The notes below the pieces were generated by a model. The model did no database searches, was not told the origin of the DNA, and saw nothing but the letters and a program-made list of their open reading frames with translations. Made by a program: the position numbers and the translations under genes. From the NCBI RefSeq assembly GCF_000975135.1, contig NZ_BBRF01000001.1, positions 1,800,380 to 1,864,379 of the forward strand: a stretch of 64,000 nucleotides of DNA, written 5' to 3'. Positions within the stretch are counted from its first letter, which is position 1; each line of letters starts with the position of its first letter. Origin of the DNA: Demequina aurantiaca. GTDB taxonomy: Bacteria > Actinomycetota > Actinomycetes > Actinomycetales > Demequinaceae. Of this stretch, positions 8,268-17,474 are shown piece by piece.

Positions 8268-9008
8268 CTACCCGCAGTCAGCGTCATTCGGCAGCTGAAG
8301 CGACGTGTCCGACAGGAACGTGTTCAGTGACTGCAGGGTGACCGCAAAGCTCTCTCCCTTTTTGTCCGTCGCGTAGAGGACTCCCACCACCTGGCCGTTG
8401 GGGTCATAGACGGCGGAGCCGGAATTGCCGTGCTCGGCCTCCACCTTGATGAGGTCGACGTCGTCGCGGCCCTGGCCAATAGTGTCGGGCACGCGCTTCA
8501 CATACGGCCCGGTGCGAGTCTCGAGTGGTCCGCCGAGGGGGTAGCCCACGACGTCCAGTTCGTCGTCCGGCGCGGGTTCGGCGCTACCGATGGGGGCCGC
8601 GAACTCCAGCGGCTCGTCGACGGTCACTAGCGCGAGGTCCGCGAAGTCGGCCATCACGGAGGACGTTCCCTCGTACTGCTCACCGTCGTACGTGGTCAGC
8701 GTGATGTTTTGCGCGTCCTCGACCACGTGACGGTTGGTGACGACCGTATGCGCGTCCAGCATGAAGCCAGAGCCCACGGTGAACTCGTCGCACGTGCGCG
8801 CCCGGATCCGCAACGCGGCATGCTCCTGGTCGGTGAATCCATCGGCGACAGTGACCGCGGCGACGCTGGGCGAGGCGGACGGTGTGGGAGTGGTGGACGT
8901 GTTCGCGGTGTCAGGTGCGGTCGACGGCAGGGGCGGCGGCGACTGCGGCAGGACGGAGCAACCGGCAAGCGCGACCGCGGCGGGGACCAGCAGCAGAAGG
9001 CGGCGCAC
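8268..9008 (-). CDS. Trypsin-like serine protease lipoprotein, module 1
   Basis: This 246-residue protein is exported and lipid-anchored at Cys17 (lipobox LAGC). A Pro/Thr/Ser-rich linker (20-50) precedes a chymotrypsin-fold domain of the HtrA/S1C-like type, without a PDZ domain. The triad is His93 (TNRHV), Asp124 (ADLAL) and Ser196 (HGNSGSAV). Cys73 and Cys245 may form a disulfide tying the C-terminus to the domain. The GTG start lies 3 bases behind the coiled-coil gene at 9012-9674. It is paralogous to the protease at 9685-10413 in both sequence and gene order. Confidence 0.88.
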   Translation of the reverse strand: MRRLLLLVPAAVALAGCSVLPQSPPPLPSTAPDTANTSTTPTPSASPSVAAVTVADGFTDQEHAALRIRARTCDEFTVGSGFMLDAHTVVTNRHVVEDAQNITLTTYDGEQYEGTSSVMADFADLALVTVDEPLEFAAPIGSAEPAPDDELDVVGYPLGGPLETRTGPYVKRVPDTIGQGRDDVDLIKVEAEHGNSGSAVYDPNGQVVGVLYATDKKGESFAVTLQSLNTFLSDTSLQLPNDADCG

Positions 9009-9011
9009 GTG

Positions 9012-9674
9012 TCAGCTCGACTTAAGTGAGGCCTGGTAGTCCAGGTAAGACTGTTCGACGTCACTGCAGTAATTGGAGACGTCGCGACCCTCCGCCGCGA
9101 GGCTCGAGGCCGTATAGCGTGATGCGTTCTCGAGATGAGAGATGTGGCTGGCTTGAGCCTCTGCGCACTGCTGGAAGGAGTCAGCCAGCTCGGTCAGAAA
9201 GGCCGCCTGGTCCTTGGCGTTCGCCGAGCTGTCGGCAAGATCGGTGACCTTGCCCGTGGCGCCCTCGAGGTTCTCCTGAGCGTTGGTGAGTTCCGCCTGC
9301 AGGCCCTGGATCTGCGCGTTGTTTTCCGCAACGTCCGCGTTCAGCGAGGCCACCTGGGTGCGTAGCTCGTCGTTTTGATCCTGCCATTGTTCGTTGATCA
9401 CCCACAGGTACGCGGCAAGCGTGGCGAGTCCGGCGCACACCACCGCCAACACCACCACCCACCCTCGAGCATGCGACTTCTTGACGGGAGGCGGGGAGAA
9501 AGCGGTAGGTGGCGAAGCATCGGCGGACGATGCAGCGGTGGTGTGGGGCGGGTCGCTGCGGACCGGAGGCGGTGAGGTGGAGGAGAACACCGGCAGGCCG
9601 CTCTTTGGCGCGACGACAGGGAACCGTGTTTCCCTGTCGCTCGGCCTGCTGGTGGGCTCGTCGTTCGTGCTCAT
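9012..9674 (-). CDS. Membrane-anchored coiled-coil protein, module 1
   Basis: This 220-residue protein has a long disordered Pro/Ser-rich cytoplasmic tail (1-67), one transmembrane helix (about 70-92) and an extracellular coiled coil (95-165). It ends in a small helical part with two cysteines (in QQCAEAQ and NYCSDVE). It is directly upstream of, and surely co-transcribed with, the protease at 8268-9008. The gene at 10410-11081 has the same architecture and the same two-cysteine layout. Family unknown. It could sense or present substrate to the protease, which is inference. Confidence 0.8.
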   Translation of the reverse strand: MSTNDEPTSRPSDRETRFPVVAPKSGLPVFSSTSPPPVRSDPPHTTAASSADASPPTAFSPPPVKKSHARGWVVVLAVVCAGLATLAAYLWVINEQWQDQNDELRTQVASLNADVAENNAQIQGLQAELTNAQENLEGATGKVTDLADSSANAKDQAAFLTELADSFQQCAEAQASHISHLENASRYTASSLAAEGRDVSNYCSDVEQSYLDYQASLKSS

Positions 9675-9684
9675 GGAGTCATGC

Positions 9685-10413
9685 CTAGCACTGTGCGGCT
9701 TCGGGCACCAGTAGCGAGGTCTCGTCCAACAGCGTCTTCAGGGTAGAGACGGGCACTATGAAACTCTGGTTGGACTTGTTTTTGGCGTAGACCACGCCCA
9801 CCACTCGCCCGTCCTCGTCGAGCACCGGAGACCCGGATGAGCCCGGCTCGACGGTGGCCGTCGTGGCCAGCACGGCGCCGATCGCACTACCGAGCGGATC
9901 CGGAGACTCGCCCAACACGATCCCGGATACCGTGCTGAGGCGGCCGCCCTTGGGGTAGCCCACCACGGTGACGACATCGGACTCGACGGGGTCCTGGCGG
10001 GCGACGTTGGCGAACGTTCCTCCCAGTGACTCTTCGGTGGTGATGATGGCGATGTCGGCGACCGTGGTCGTAGACGCGGTGGTCGCGTTGATCGACCGGC
10101 CGTCGTAGGTTTGAACCTGAATCTTCTTGGTGTCCTCGATCACGTGGCGGTTGGTGACGAGGGTGTGGGCGTCCAGGGCAAAGCCGGTGCCGGTCGAGAT
10201 GAATCCACACCCCACGTTGCGCACCCGCACGGTCATGCGCTGAGCGGCGGTGAAGCCGTCGGGGGACAGGGCGCCGGGTCCTTCGCCGGGGGAGACCGAG
10301 GGCGCAGGAACAAAGTTGGTCGGCAGTGAGCCTGGCGCGTCGGGTAGCAGGCTGCAACCAGACAGCGCCAACGTGCACGCGGCGACCAAGGCGGCAACAG
10401 ACCGTGACCTCAC
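9685..10413 (-). CDS. Trypsin-like serine protease lipoprotein, module 2
   Basis: The GTG start at 10413 overlaps the stop of the upstream coiled-coil gene (CAGTGA) and gives 242 residues with a clean signal peptide. Extending the frame to 10914 would add residues antisense-like in character. The lipobox LSGC places Cys20 at the lipid anchor. The triad is His90 (TNRHV), Asp120 (ADIAI) and Ser193 (GSSGSPV), so activity is expected. Cys69 and the last residue Cys242 mirror the possible disulfide of the paralogue at 8268-9008. Confidence 0.87.
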   Translation of the reverse strand: MRSRSVAALVAACTLALSGCSLLPDAPGSLPTNFVPAPSVSPGEGPGALSPDGFTAAQRMTVRVRNVGCGFISTGTGFALDAHTLVTNRHVIEDTKKIQVQTYDGRSINATTASTTTVADIAIITTEESLGGTFANVARQDPVESDVVTVVGYPKGGRLSTVSGIVLGESPDPLGSAIGAVLATTATVEPGSSGSPVLDEDGRVVGVVYAKNKSNQSFIVPVSTLKTLLDETSLLVPEAAQC

Positions 10414-11081
10414 TGCGCGAGTTCCTTCTGCAGGTTGGAGTTGGCCTTCTCTGCGTTGTCGCACAGTTCCTTCACGCTGTCCTGATAGTCGGTGATCTCC
10501 TCGGGCGTGTATTCCTCGTCGCTGGCGAGGGTCTCGGCGAGTTCCTGCTGCCCATCCGTGCAGCGCTGCAGCCCGTTGGCGACGGACGCGGCTTTCGCGA
10601 GCAGGTCCTCGGTTGCCTCGACTTGTTGTTGTGCAAACTCCGTGTCGTCGCGCCACTGCGCTTTCTGGTCGGACAGCTGGAGCACGGTGTCCTTGGAGTT
10701 CGACAATTGCTCTTCGAGTAGGTCGATGTTGTCGTTCAGGCGCACGTTTTCGGTCTTCTCGTCCGCGACCTGCTTGCCGAGGACGTAGCTCGTGTCGGTG
10801 ATCTCGTCGACCTGACTCGACCACTCGTTCGAGCGCACGCTCGCCTCGTAGGTCATGGTGGTCGAGGCGGCCAGTAGGCCCAGCAAGATGAGGATCGCTA
10901 CGATCCAGGGCCACCGGCGGCGAGGCTTCGCGGTGCTAGTGCGCATTCGCGGGGAGGTTTCGACATCACCAGGCGCGGCGTCGCTTTGTACACCGGTCTG
11001 CGCGTCAGACACCTCAGTGTCTTCAATGCGAGATTCGGTTTTTACGCGGCCTTCGTCCGCCTCTGGTGTGTCGTCTGCCAA
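10410..11081 (-). CDS. Membrane-anchored coiled-coil protein, module 2
   Basis: The 223-residue protein has an acidic N-terminal tail (1-50), a transmembrane helix (about 53-72) and a long extracellular coiled coil (75-165). A helical end follows with two cysteines (LQRCTDGQ and ELCDNAEK). Translation appears to start at TTG 11081, immediately after the TAA of the DUF1844 gene; GGGAG lies 11 bases upstream. The four-gene run from 11081 to 8268 is one probable operon with DUF1844 as its first gene. Confidence 0.78.
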   Translation of the reverse strand: MADDTPEADEGRVKTESRIEDTEVSDAQTGVQSDAAPGDVETSPRMRTSTAKPRRRWPWIVAILILLGLLAASTTMTYEASVRSNEWSSQVDEITDTSYVLGKQVADEKTENVRLNDNIDLLEEQLSNSKDTVLQLSDQKAQWRDDTEFAQQQVEATEDLLAKAASVANGLQRCTDGQQELAETLASDEEYTPEEITDYQDSVKELCDNAEKANSNLQKELAQ

Positions 11082-11468
11082 TTAAGCCACTGCTCCCGTG
11101 TATTTCTCACCCGGACCCTCACCCGGTACGTCCGGAATGACCGAAGCCTCCCGGAATGCCAACTGTACGCTCCTGAGTCCATCGCGGAGCGATCGAGCGT
11201 GAGTGTCGCCTAGGTCCGGCGCGGCGGCGGTCACGAGTCCTGCCAGGGCGTTGATGATGGTGCGTGCCTCATCGAGGTCCTGGTATTCCTCGCCGTCGTC
11301 TGCCAGACCGCATCGCAACGCGGCTGCACTCAATAAGTGAACGCTTACAGTAGAGATAAGTTCCACGGCATTGACCTCGGAAAGGTCACGCGCGGGATCG
11401 TTGGGGGAGTCCGCGAAGAAGCGGTCGAGGGGCTGGTTTGGCTCAGGTGCCTGATTTATGTCGCTCAT
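11082..11468 (-). CDS. DUF1844 family protein
   Basis: This 128-residue protein matches the actinobacterial DUF1844 family encoded divergently from infC. It is acidic at the N-terminus, with a helical core about 28-100 including AVELISTVSVHLLSAAALRCGL and DLDEARTIINALAGLV. The ATG at 11468 is the natural start; the frame stays open far upstream only because it is antisense to infC. No catalytic motif is visible. The function of the family is unknown. It heads the minus-strand operon of the coiled-coil/protease modules. Confidence 0.88.
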   Translation of the reverse strand: MSDINQAPEPNQPLDRFFADSPNDPARDLSEVNAVELISTVSVHLLSAAALRCGLADDGEEYQDLDEARTIINALAGLVTAAAPDLGDTHARSLRDGLRSVQLAFREASVIPDVPGEGPGEKYTGAVA

Positions 11469-11473
11469 AGTGA

Positions 11474-11479
11474 TATTCT
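11474..11479 (+). promoter_or_regulatory. Possible -10 of the infC operon
   Basis: TATTCT lies in the DUF1844-infC divergent region, about 209 bases before the infC start, which would give a long leader. No convincing -35 is seen. Confidence 0.3.
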
Positions 11480-11578
11480 GTCTTACTGACCGGCCGTGGG
11501 ATCTCCCGCGGCGCGCAAGTGGAGTCCACCTCCCACCTTCGGACCAGAACATGGATCGGGGTATGTCACCGGTGTTGG

Positions 11579-11595
11579 CCGTGCAGATTGCACGG
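11579..11595 (+). other. Leader hairpin upstream of infC
   Basis: CCGTGCA-GAT-TGCACGG forms a perfect 7-bp stem 20 nt before the terminator-like hairpin. It may take part in alternative folding of the infC leader RNA. Confidence 0.5.
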
Positions 11596-11614
11596 AAGGC
11601 GCACGGTACTTGGT

Positions 11615-11653
11615 GGCCTTTGCTCGCGTTCGAGCAGGGGCCTTTTTCTTTGC
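11615..11653 (+). terminator. Attenuator-like intrinsic terminator in the infC leader
   Basis: GGCCTTTGCTCG (11615-11626) pairs with CGAGCAGGGGCC (11631-11642) over 12 positions, with two G-U pairs and a CGTT loop. TTTTTCTTT follows at once. It stands 35 nt before infC with no gene upstream on this strand, so it should control read-through into infC-rpmI-rplT. A 39-codon frame from ATG 11551 to 11670 reads through it. Confidence 0.75.
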
Positions 11654-11687
11654 CCGGCGGTAGGAACTGACTACACAAGGAGCCACC

Positions 11688-12557
11688 ATCAACGAGCCCC
11701 GCATCAACGAGCGCATCCGAGTCCCGGAGGTGCGCCTTGTCGGCCCCGCCGGCGAACAGGTTGGTATCGTCCGCATTGAGGACGCGCTCCGTCTTGCGCA
11801 GGAAGCTGACCTCGACCTGGTTGAGGTTGCACCCAACTCGCGTCCCCCGGTCGCCAAGCTCATGGATTATGGCAAGTTCAAGTACGAAGCCGCGGTGAAG
11901 GCTCGCGAAGCACGTCGCAACCAGGCCAACACTGAGATCAAGGAGATGCGTTTCCGTCTCAAGATCGATGAGCATGACTACGAGACCAAGAAGGGCCACG
12001 TCATCCGCTTCCTCAAGGGCGGCGACAAGGTCAAGGTCACGATCATGTTCCGTGGCCGCGAGCAGTCGCGCCCCGAGATGGGTCGCCGCCTGTTGCAGCG
12101 CCTCGCCGAGGACGTCGCGGACCTGTCGATTGTCGAGAACGCTCCCACGCAGGAGGGGCGCAACATGTCCCTCGTGCTCGGCCCGCTGAAGAAGAAGGCC
12201 GAGGCGCGCGACGAGGCACGCAAGGAGCGCGAAGCGAAGAAGGCAGCCGATGCTGCCGAACGTGCCGCGCTCAAGGCGGAAAAGGCAGCGACAGGCGCAG
12301 CAGCAGCCGATGCCGCACCAGCTGAGGCTCCGGCCGAGGTTGTCGCGGACGAGGCTGCGGACACGCCAGTTGCCGAGGGGACCGCACCCAAGCCTGTTGC
12401 CAAGAAGGCCGCGCCTAAGCCCGCGGCCAAGGCGGCACCCAAGCCTGTGGCCAAGCCAGCACCAAAGCCGGCTGCCAAGAAGGCACCAGCAAAGAAGGCT
12501 CCGGCCAAGACCACAGCAGCGGAGGCCCCGGCCGCCGCAGAGACTTCGGGCGAATAG
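11688..12557 (+). CDS. infC: Translation initiation factor IF-3 with unusual AUC start
   Basis: IF-3 binds the 30S subunit and checks the initiator tRNA-start codon pairing. The true start is taken as ATC at 11688, five bases after AAGGAG. This gives a canonical N-terminus ([19 protein letters not shown]), whereas the first ordinary start, GTG 11730, would cut off 14 conserved residues. IF-3 genes commonly use AUU or AUC so that IF-3 represses its own translation. The N- and C-domains occupy about 1-170. They are followed by an unusual tail of about 100 residues, rich in Ala, Lys and Pro with AAPKP-like repeats. The product is 289 residues. Confidence 0.92.
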   Translation: MNEPRINERIRVPEVRLVGPAGEQVGIVRIEDALRLAQEADLDLVEVAPNSRPPVAKLMDYGKFKYEAAVKAREARRNQANTEIKEMRFRLKIDEHDYETKKGHVIRFLKGGDKVKVTIMFRGREQSRPEMGRRLLQRLAEDVADLSIVENAPTQEGRNMSLVLGPLKKKAEARDEARKEREAKKAADAAERAALKAEKAATGAAAADAAPAEAPAEVVADEAADTPVAEGTAPKPVAKKAAPKPAAKAAPKPVAKPAPKPAAKKAPAKKAPAKTTAAEAPAAAETSGE

Positions 12558-12570
12558 CCCGTTACTACGT

Positions 12571-12590
12571 GCCGAGTCGTAAGACTCGGC
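12571..12590 (+). other. Hairpin between infC and rpmI
   Basis: GCCGAGTC-GTAA-GACTCGGC forms a perfect 8-bp stem with a GTAA (GNRA-type) loop, 19 bases before the rpmI start. It has no T-tract. An r-protein binding site or mRNA-stability element is more likely than a terminator. Confidence 0.6.
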
Positions 12591-12609
12591 CTGACACGAA
12601 AGGGCAGTC

Positions 12610-12804
12610 ATGCCGAAGAACAAGACCCACTCGGGTTCCAAGAAGCGCTTCAAGCTCACGGGTACCGGCAAGGTAAAGCACGCTCACGCAATGAACGTGC
12701 ACAAGTTTCAGGAGAAGACGAGCTCGCGCAAGCGTCGCGTCGCCGTGGACGGAATCCTTTCCGCTCCCGACTCGAAGAAGATCAAAAAGCTGCTGGGCAA
12801 GTAA
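12610..12804 (+). CDS. rpmI: 50S ribosomal protein bL35
   Basis: This 64-residue, very basic protein of the large ribosomal subunit starts MPKNKTHSGSKKRF and ends KKLLGK, both typical of bL35. The ATG at 12610 is preceded by AAAGGGCAGTC. It sits between infC and rplT in the universal order infC-rpmI-rplT and is probably co-transcribed. Confidence 0.97.
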   Translation: MPKNKTHSGSKKRFKLTGTGKVKHAHAMNVHKFQEKTSSRKRRVAVDGILSAPDSKKIKKLLGK

Positions 12805-12832
12805 CCGCCCCCTCGAAACAAGGAGTTAGAAA

Positions 12833-13216
12833 ATGGCACGCGTCAAGCGGGCGGTCAACGCCCAGAAGAAGCGCCGCAGTACCCTCGAGCGGGCTGCGGG
12901 TTACCGCGGTCAGCGCTCGCGCCTGTACCGCAAGGCAAAAGAGCAAGTCACCCACTCAATGGTGTACGCCTATGGCGACCGCAAGAAGCGTAAGGGTGAC
13001 TTCCGTCGTCTGTGGATCCAGCGTATTAACGCTGCGGCTCGCGCAAACGACATGACGTACAACCGTCTGATCCAGGGCCTCAAGCTCGCGGAGATTGAGG
13101 TTGACCGTCGCATGCTCGCCGAGATCGCCGTGACCGACCCCAAGGCGTTCACCGCACTCGTCGCGCTTGCCAAGAAGGCACTGCCCGCCGACGTGAACGC
13201 CCCTGCGGCCGCGTAA
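12833..13216 (+). CDS. rplT: 50S ribosomal protein bL20
   Basis: This 127-residue basic protein binds 23S rRNA early in assembly. It starts [15 protein letters not shown], and the [14 protein letters not shown] and [13 protein letters not shown] segments are diagnostic. AAGGAG lies 9 bases before the ATG. In several bacteria bL20 represses its own operon by binding a leader; the hairpins at 11579 and 12571 are candidate sites here, unproven. Confidence 0.97.
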   Translation: MARVKRAVNAQKKRRSTLERAAGYRGQRSRLYRKAKEQVTHSMVYAYGDRKKRKGDFRRLWIQRINAAARANDMTYNRLIQGLKLAEIEVDRRMLAEIAVTDPKAFTALVALAKKALPADVNAPAAA

Positions 13217-13228
13217 GCGAATAGAGCA

Positions 13229-14068
13229 ATGACAGAACGCCCCACGGGGCCCCACTTCACGCCTACCTTCACCAACGCGAAGGCCGAGCGAGTCAAGCAG
13301 GTGCGGGCCCTGGCGGGGCGTTCTGCGCGTTCCAAGACCGGCAGAATGCTGGTTGAGGGGCCCCAAGCCGTGCGCGAGGCGGTGCGTTTTGCGCCCGGCC
13401 GCGTCCGCGACCTTTTCATGACCGAGGACTCGGCGACTCGCTACAGCGAGATCGTCGCCGATGCTGAGGCCGCTGAGATGTATCTTCACATCGGCACCCC
13501 GGCCGTCCTCGAGGCCATGAGCCCCGACGGTCAGGGCGTTGTCGCGGTCCTCGACAACGCGGGCATCTCACTCGATGACGCGCTGGCCGCTGACACCCCT
13601 CCGCGCCTCGTGGTGGTCCTCAGCAACGTGCGCGACCCCGGCAACGCCGGCACCGCGATCCGCGTGGCCGATGCTGCGGGCGCCGATGCCGTCGTGCTGG
13701 CGGGAGAGAGTGTCGACCCCTCCAATCCCAAGGTGATCCGCGCATCGGCCGGAAGCCTTTTCCACGTGCCAGTGGTGCGCTCCCTTCCCCTCGACGATGC
13801 GCTCGCTGCACTCGCCGAGGCGGGTATGCAGATTGTTGCGGCAGACGGCTCGGGTAGCGCTGAACTGGGCGACGGTGACGCAGGTGACGCGTTCCTTGCC
13901 AAGCCCACCGCCTGGGTGTTCGGCAACGAGGCGTGGGGCCTGCGCGAGGAGGAGTTGGCACTTGTCGACTCCGTCGTGCGCATCCCCATTTACGGCAAGG
14001 CTGAGAGCCTGAACCTGGCAACAGCGGCCTCCGTGTGCCTTTACGCCAGCGCGCGGGCTCAGCGCTAG
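13229..14068 (+). CDS. TrmH/SpoU family RNA 2'-O-methyltransferase
   Basis: This 279-residue SAM-dependent methyltransferase of the knotted SPOUT class probably acts on 23S rRNA. An N-terminal substrate-binding domain (1-110) precedes the SPOUT domain. The three motifs are visible: NVRDPGNAGTAIRVADAAG (motif 1), FGNEAWGL (motif 2) and IPIYGKAESLNLATAASV (motif 3). It lies just downstream of rplT, 12 bases away, where actinobacteria usually encode it, often before pheS. The exact target nucleotide cannot be read from sequence. Confidence 0.92.
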   Translation: MTERPTGPHFTPTFTNAKAERVKQVRALAGRSARSKTGRMLVEGPQAVREAVRFAPGRVRDLFMTEDSATRYSEIVADAEAAEMYLHIGTPAVLEAMSPDGQGVVAVLDNAGISLDDALAADTPPRLVVVLSNVRDPGNAGTAIRVADAAGADAVVLAGESVDPSNPKVIRASAGSLFHVPVVRSLPLDDALAALAEAGMQIVAADGSGSAELGDGDAGDAFLAKPTAWVFGNEAWGLREEELALVDSVVRIPIYGKAESLNLATAASVCLYASARAQR

Positions 14069-14158
14069 ACGCGGTTACGCCCCTGTTCAAGGTGACGATT
14101 GGGTCACACTCCACGCATGATGCCAGCGCGTTTATATTTTTGCGCACGTGAGCGGGCG

Positions 14159-14164
14159 TAACGT
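14159..14164 (+). promoter_or_regulatory. -10 hexamer of the diguanylate cyclase gene
   Basis: TAACGT ends 6 nt before the ATG at 14171. No ribosome-binding site is seen. Confidence 0.4.
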
Positions 14165-14170
14165 GAACGC

Positions 14171-15775
14171 ATGAACGTGAGCGCAGGCCGTCGTCCTCGC
14201 TCGCTCAGCCGTTCCCGGAGCCTGCTCATCGGGGCGGCGGTTCTGATCGCGATCCTGCTGGTGCAGATGGTCACGTCCGTCATTGGCGCCGTGGTCGCGC
14301 AACGACAGGCGGTGGATGCGGCTAAGGACACGTTCTCCTACGTCGGAGACCTGACGGCGGAACGGGTGTCTCGTTTTGCCCAGGCGGGCGAGGAGGTCGT
14401 GGGCGCCACGACGGCGGCGATCGACGACGCAGACACCGTCACGCTCGACGACGCCGCCCATCTGATGTACCTGGCTTTGGAACGCGCGCCCGAGGTGCGG
14501 GGTGCCTACGTCGGATTCCCCGACGGGACTTTTGTGTCGGTGAGCCACGTCGGCACCGGGTACACGTCGCAGCGAGTGGAGATTGCGCCGGAGTACCGCG
14601 TCACACAGATCACCTACGACGCGACGTTCGCATCGATCGCCACCGAGGAGCTGGACCTGCGCTACGACCCGCGCGAGCGGCCCTGGTACATCGCGGGCGC
14701 GGACTCACTCAATACGGTCTGGACCCAGCCGTACTTGCTGTTCGACACCAACGTGACGTTCGCGTCCGTGACTCGTGCCTCACGGGACAGGGATGGGGTC
14801 CATGCTGTTATTGGTGCGGACCTGGACGTTGACCAGATGGCGACCGTGCTCGACAACTTGCCGCTGGGTGACGGCGCCGAGGCATTCGTGATGTCTCCCG
14901 ACCGGAGGGTGATCGCCGCACCGTCCAGCTATCGGGAACAGCTGCGAGCGACCGCGGGGCTCAGGGGAGAGGTGCCGCAGGCGAGCGACATCGGTGTGGG
15001 TTCGGAGGCGGTAGCGACGTCGTACGAGGACGGCGACGTCTTTGGCCGTGACGATGGTCGCCTCACGTTGGAACGGGGCTTTCGTAAGAAGGAGGGATTA
15101 GATTGGATCCTTCACCTTGAGGCTGACGAGAGTCAGTTGTCGCCGGGACTGGATCGCTTGCAGTTGACGATCTATGCGATAACCGCGTTCTCCGCGCTGA
15201 TGGTGATTGCCGTCGCGGTACTGATGTACCGCATGTGGCGACCGCTGCGCCGGCTAAGCGTCCGTGCACGCACCGATCAACTGACCGGTCTAGCCAACCG
15301 CCACGAATACCGCGCCCGCGGTAATGCGATGCTGCGGCGAGCGCAGTCGCGTGGCGACACGGTGGTGGTGGCCGCGTTCGACATGGACAATTTCAAGGAC
15401 GTGAACGACGCATTCGGTCACCTGGCAGGAGACACCGCACTCAGGGTCGCCGGAGATGCGTTGCTGGCCGCGTCCCGCGAGAGTGACGTGGTGGCACGTA
15501 TGGGCGGCGACGAGTTTATGGTGATGCAGGTGGTGGCGGAAGGCGCCGATGCCGCAGAGGTTGTTGAGCGCGTGCGGGCGGCGGTGGTCCACACGGTTCA
15601 AACCACTACCGCTGGTGGTGACCGGGTGGGGCTGACCGCCGGCTACACCCTGTCGCGTGAGGGCTCGTTCGACCTGGACGGGCTGACAGCGCAGGCGGAT
15701 GCGGCACTGCTGTACGGCAAGCGCAACGGCAAGGGTGCGACATACCGCTACGAGCGCCCCGCCGAGCCCAAGTAG
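14171..15775 (+). CDS. Membrane diguanylate cyclase with Cache-like sensor
   Basis: This 534-residue enzyme should make cyclic di-GMP from GTP. A transmembrane helix (about 17-40) and a second (about 337-356) enclose a large extracytoplasmic region (45-335). Its features (RYDPRERPWYIAG near 160-172) are those of a dCache ligand-binding domain, e.g. for small organic ligands. The cytoplasmic GGDEF domain has an intact GGDEF at 445-449. An inhibitory-site RxxD (Arg436-Asp439) stands exactly five residues before it, so product feedback is expected. It is transcribed alone after the methyltransferase gene. Confidence 0.92.
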   Translation: MNVSAGRRPRSLSRSRSLLIGAAVLIAILLVQMVTSVIGAVVAQRQAVDAAKDTFSYVGDLTAERVSRFAQAGEEVVGATTAAIDDADTVTLDDAAHLMYLALERAPEVRGAYVGFPDGTFVSVSHVGTGYTSQRVEIAPEYRVTQITYDATFASIATEELDLRYDPRERPWYIAGADSLNTVWTQPYLLFDTNVTFASVTRASRDRDGVHAVIGADLDVDQMATVLDNLPLGDGAEAFVMSPDRRVIAAPSSYREQLRATAGLRGEVPQASDIGVGSEAVATSYEDGDVFGRDDGRLTLERGFRKKEGLDWILHLEADESQLSPGLDRLQLTIYAITAFSALMVIAVAVLMYRMWRPLRRLSVRARTDQLTGLANRHEYRARGNAMLRRAQSRGDTVVVAAFDMDNFKDVNDAFGHLAGDTALRVAGDALLAASRESDVVARMGGDEFMVMQVVAEGADAAEVVERVRAAVVHTVQTTTAGGDRVGLTAGYTLSREGSFDLDGLTAQADAALLYGKRNGKGATYRYERPAEPK

Positions 15776-15857
15776 CGGCTCTCGCTGACGTGCCGCGCAA
15801 CATTGCGGACACATGCACGAGGTATTCTCGCCACATTCACATGTGAGGGAGCATCAG

Positions 15858-16313
15858 ATGGACAACGTCCAGAAGCTGGACATCGAGGGCGCGCGCGACA
15901 CCGTAGAGGTCGACGGCGTATTTGGCGTGTTTTACAAGATTCGAGTGGGTGGCGAGGTCGTGCGGCGCGGCAAGGGCGGCTGGGACGTGCCGATGCGCAA
16001 CGGCAGCACGTCAAAACTGACCGCACGCGGACTCATTCCGGGATTTCAAAAGCTCTACCTCGACAACACGCCCATCTACGCGATGGGGGCACACGTCGAC
16101 CTCGGCATGCGCATCCTCATGTTCTTGCCGTTCATCTTGATTCTCATCAATTACTTCCTCGGCCTAGTGCTCGCGCTCGTCCTGTTCTTCTTGAACATCT
16201 CAGTGGTCAAGAATCCACACATGCCCGCCGCCGTGCGCATCATCCTGCCGGTGGCCAACACCCTCGCGGGTGGGCTGTTGCTGTTCCTGCTGGCTGGGCT
16301 GCTGTACTCGTAG
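15858..16313 (+). CDS. Small membrane protein of unknown function
   Basis: This 151-residue protein has a soluble N-terminal half (1-85) followed by three hydrophobic segments, about 88-106, 107-122 and 130-150. The ATG at 15858 is chosen because GAGGGAG lies 6-7 bases upstream; the alternative ATG at 15813 lacks a site. The N-terminal part (DTVEVDGVFGVFYKIRVGGEVVRRGKGG) looks like a beta-rich domain on the cytoplasmic face. No family is recognised. It lies alone between the cyclase gene and pheS. Confidence 0.75.
   Translation: MDNVQKLDIEGARDTVEVDGVFGVFYKIRVGGEVVRRGKGGWDVPMRNGSTSKLTARGLIPGFQKLYLDNTPIYAMGAHVDLGMRILMFLPFILILINYFLGLVLALVLFFLNISVVKNPHMPAAVRIILPVANTLAGGLLLFLLAGLLYS

Positions 16314-17474
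<1,161 letters not shown>

Noticed and set aside
11469-12671. N-terminal extension of the DUF1844 frame
   Set aside because: The open frame continues antisense through infC. The DUF1844 protein starts naturally at 11468.
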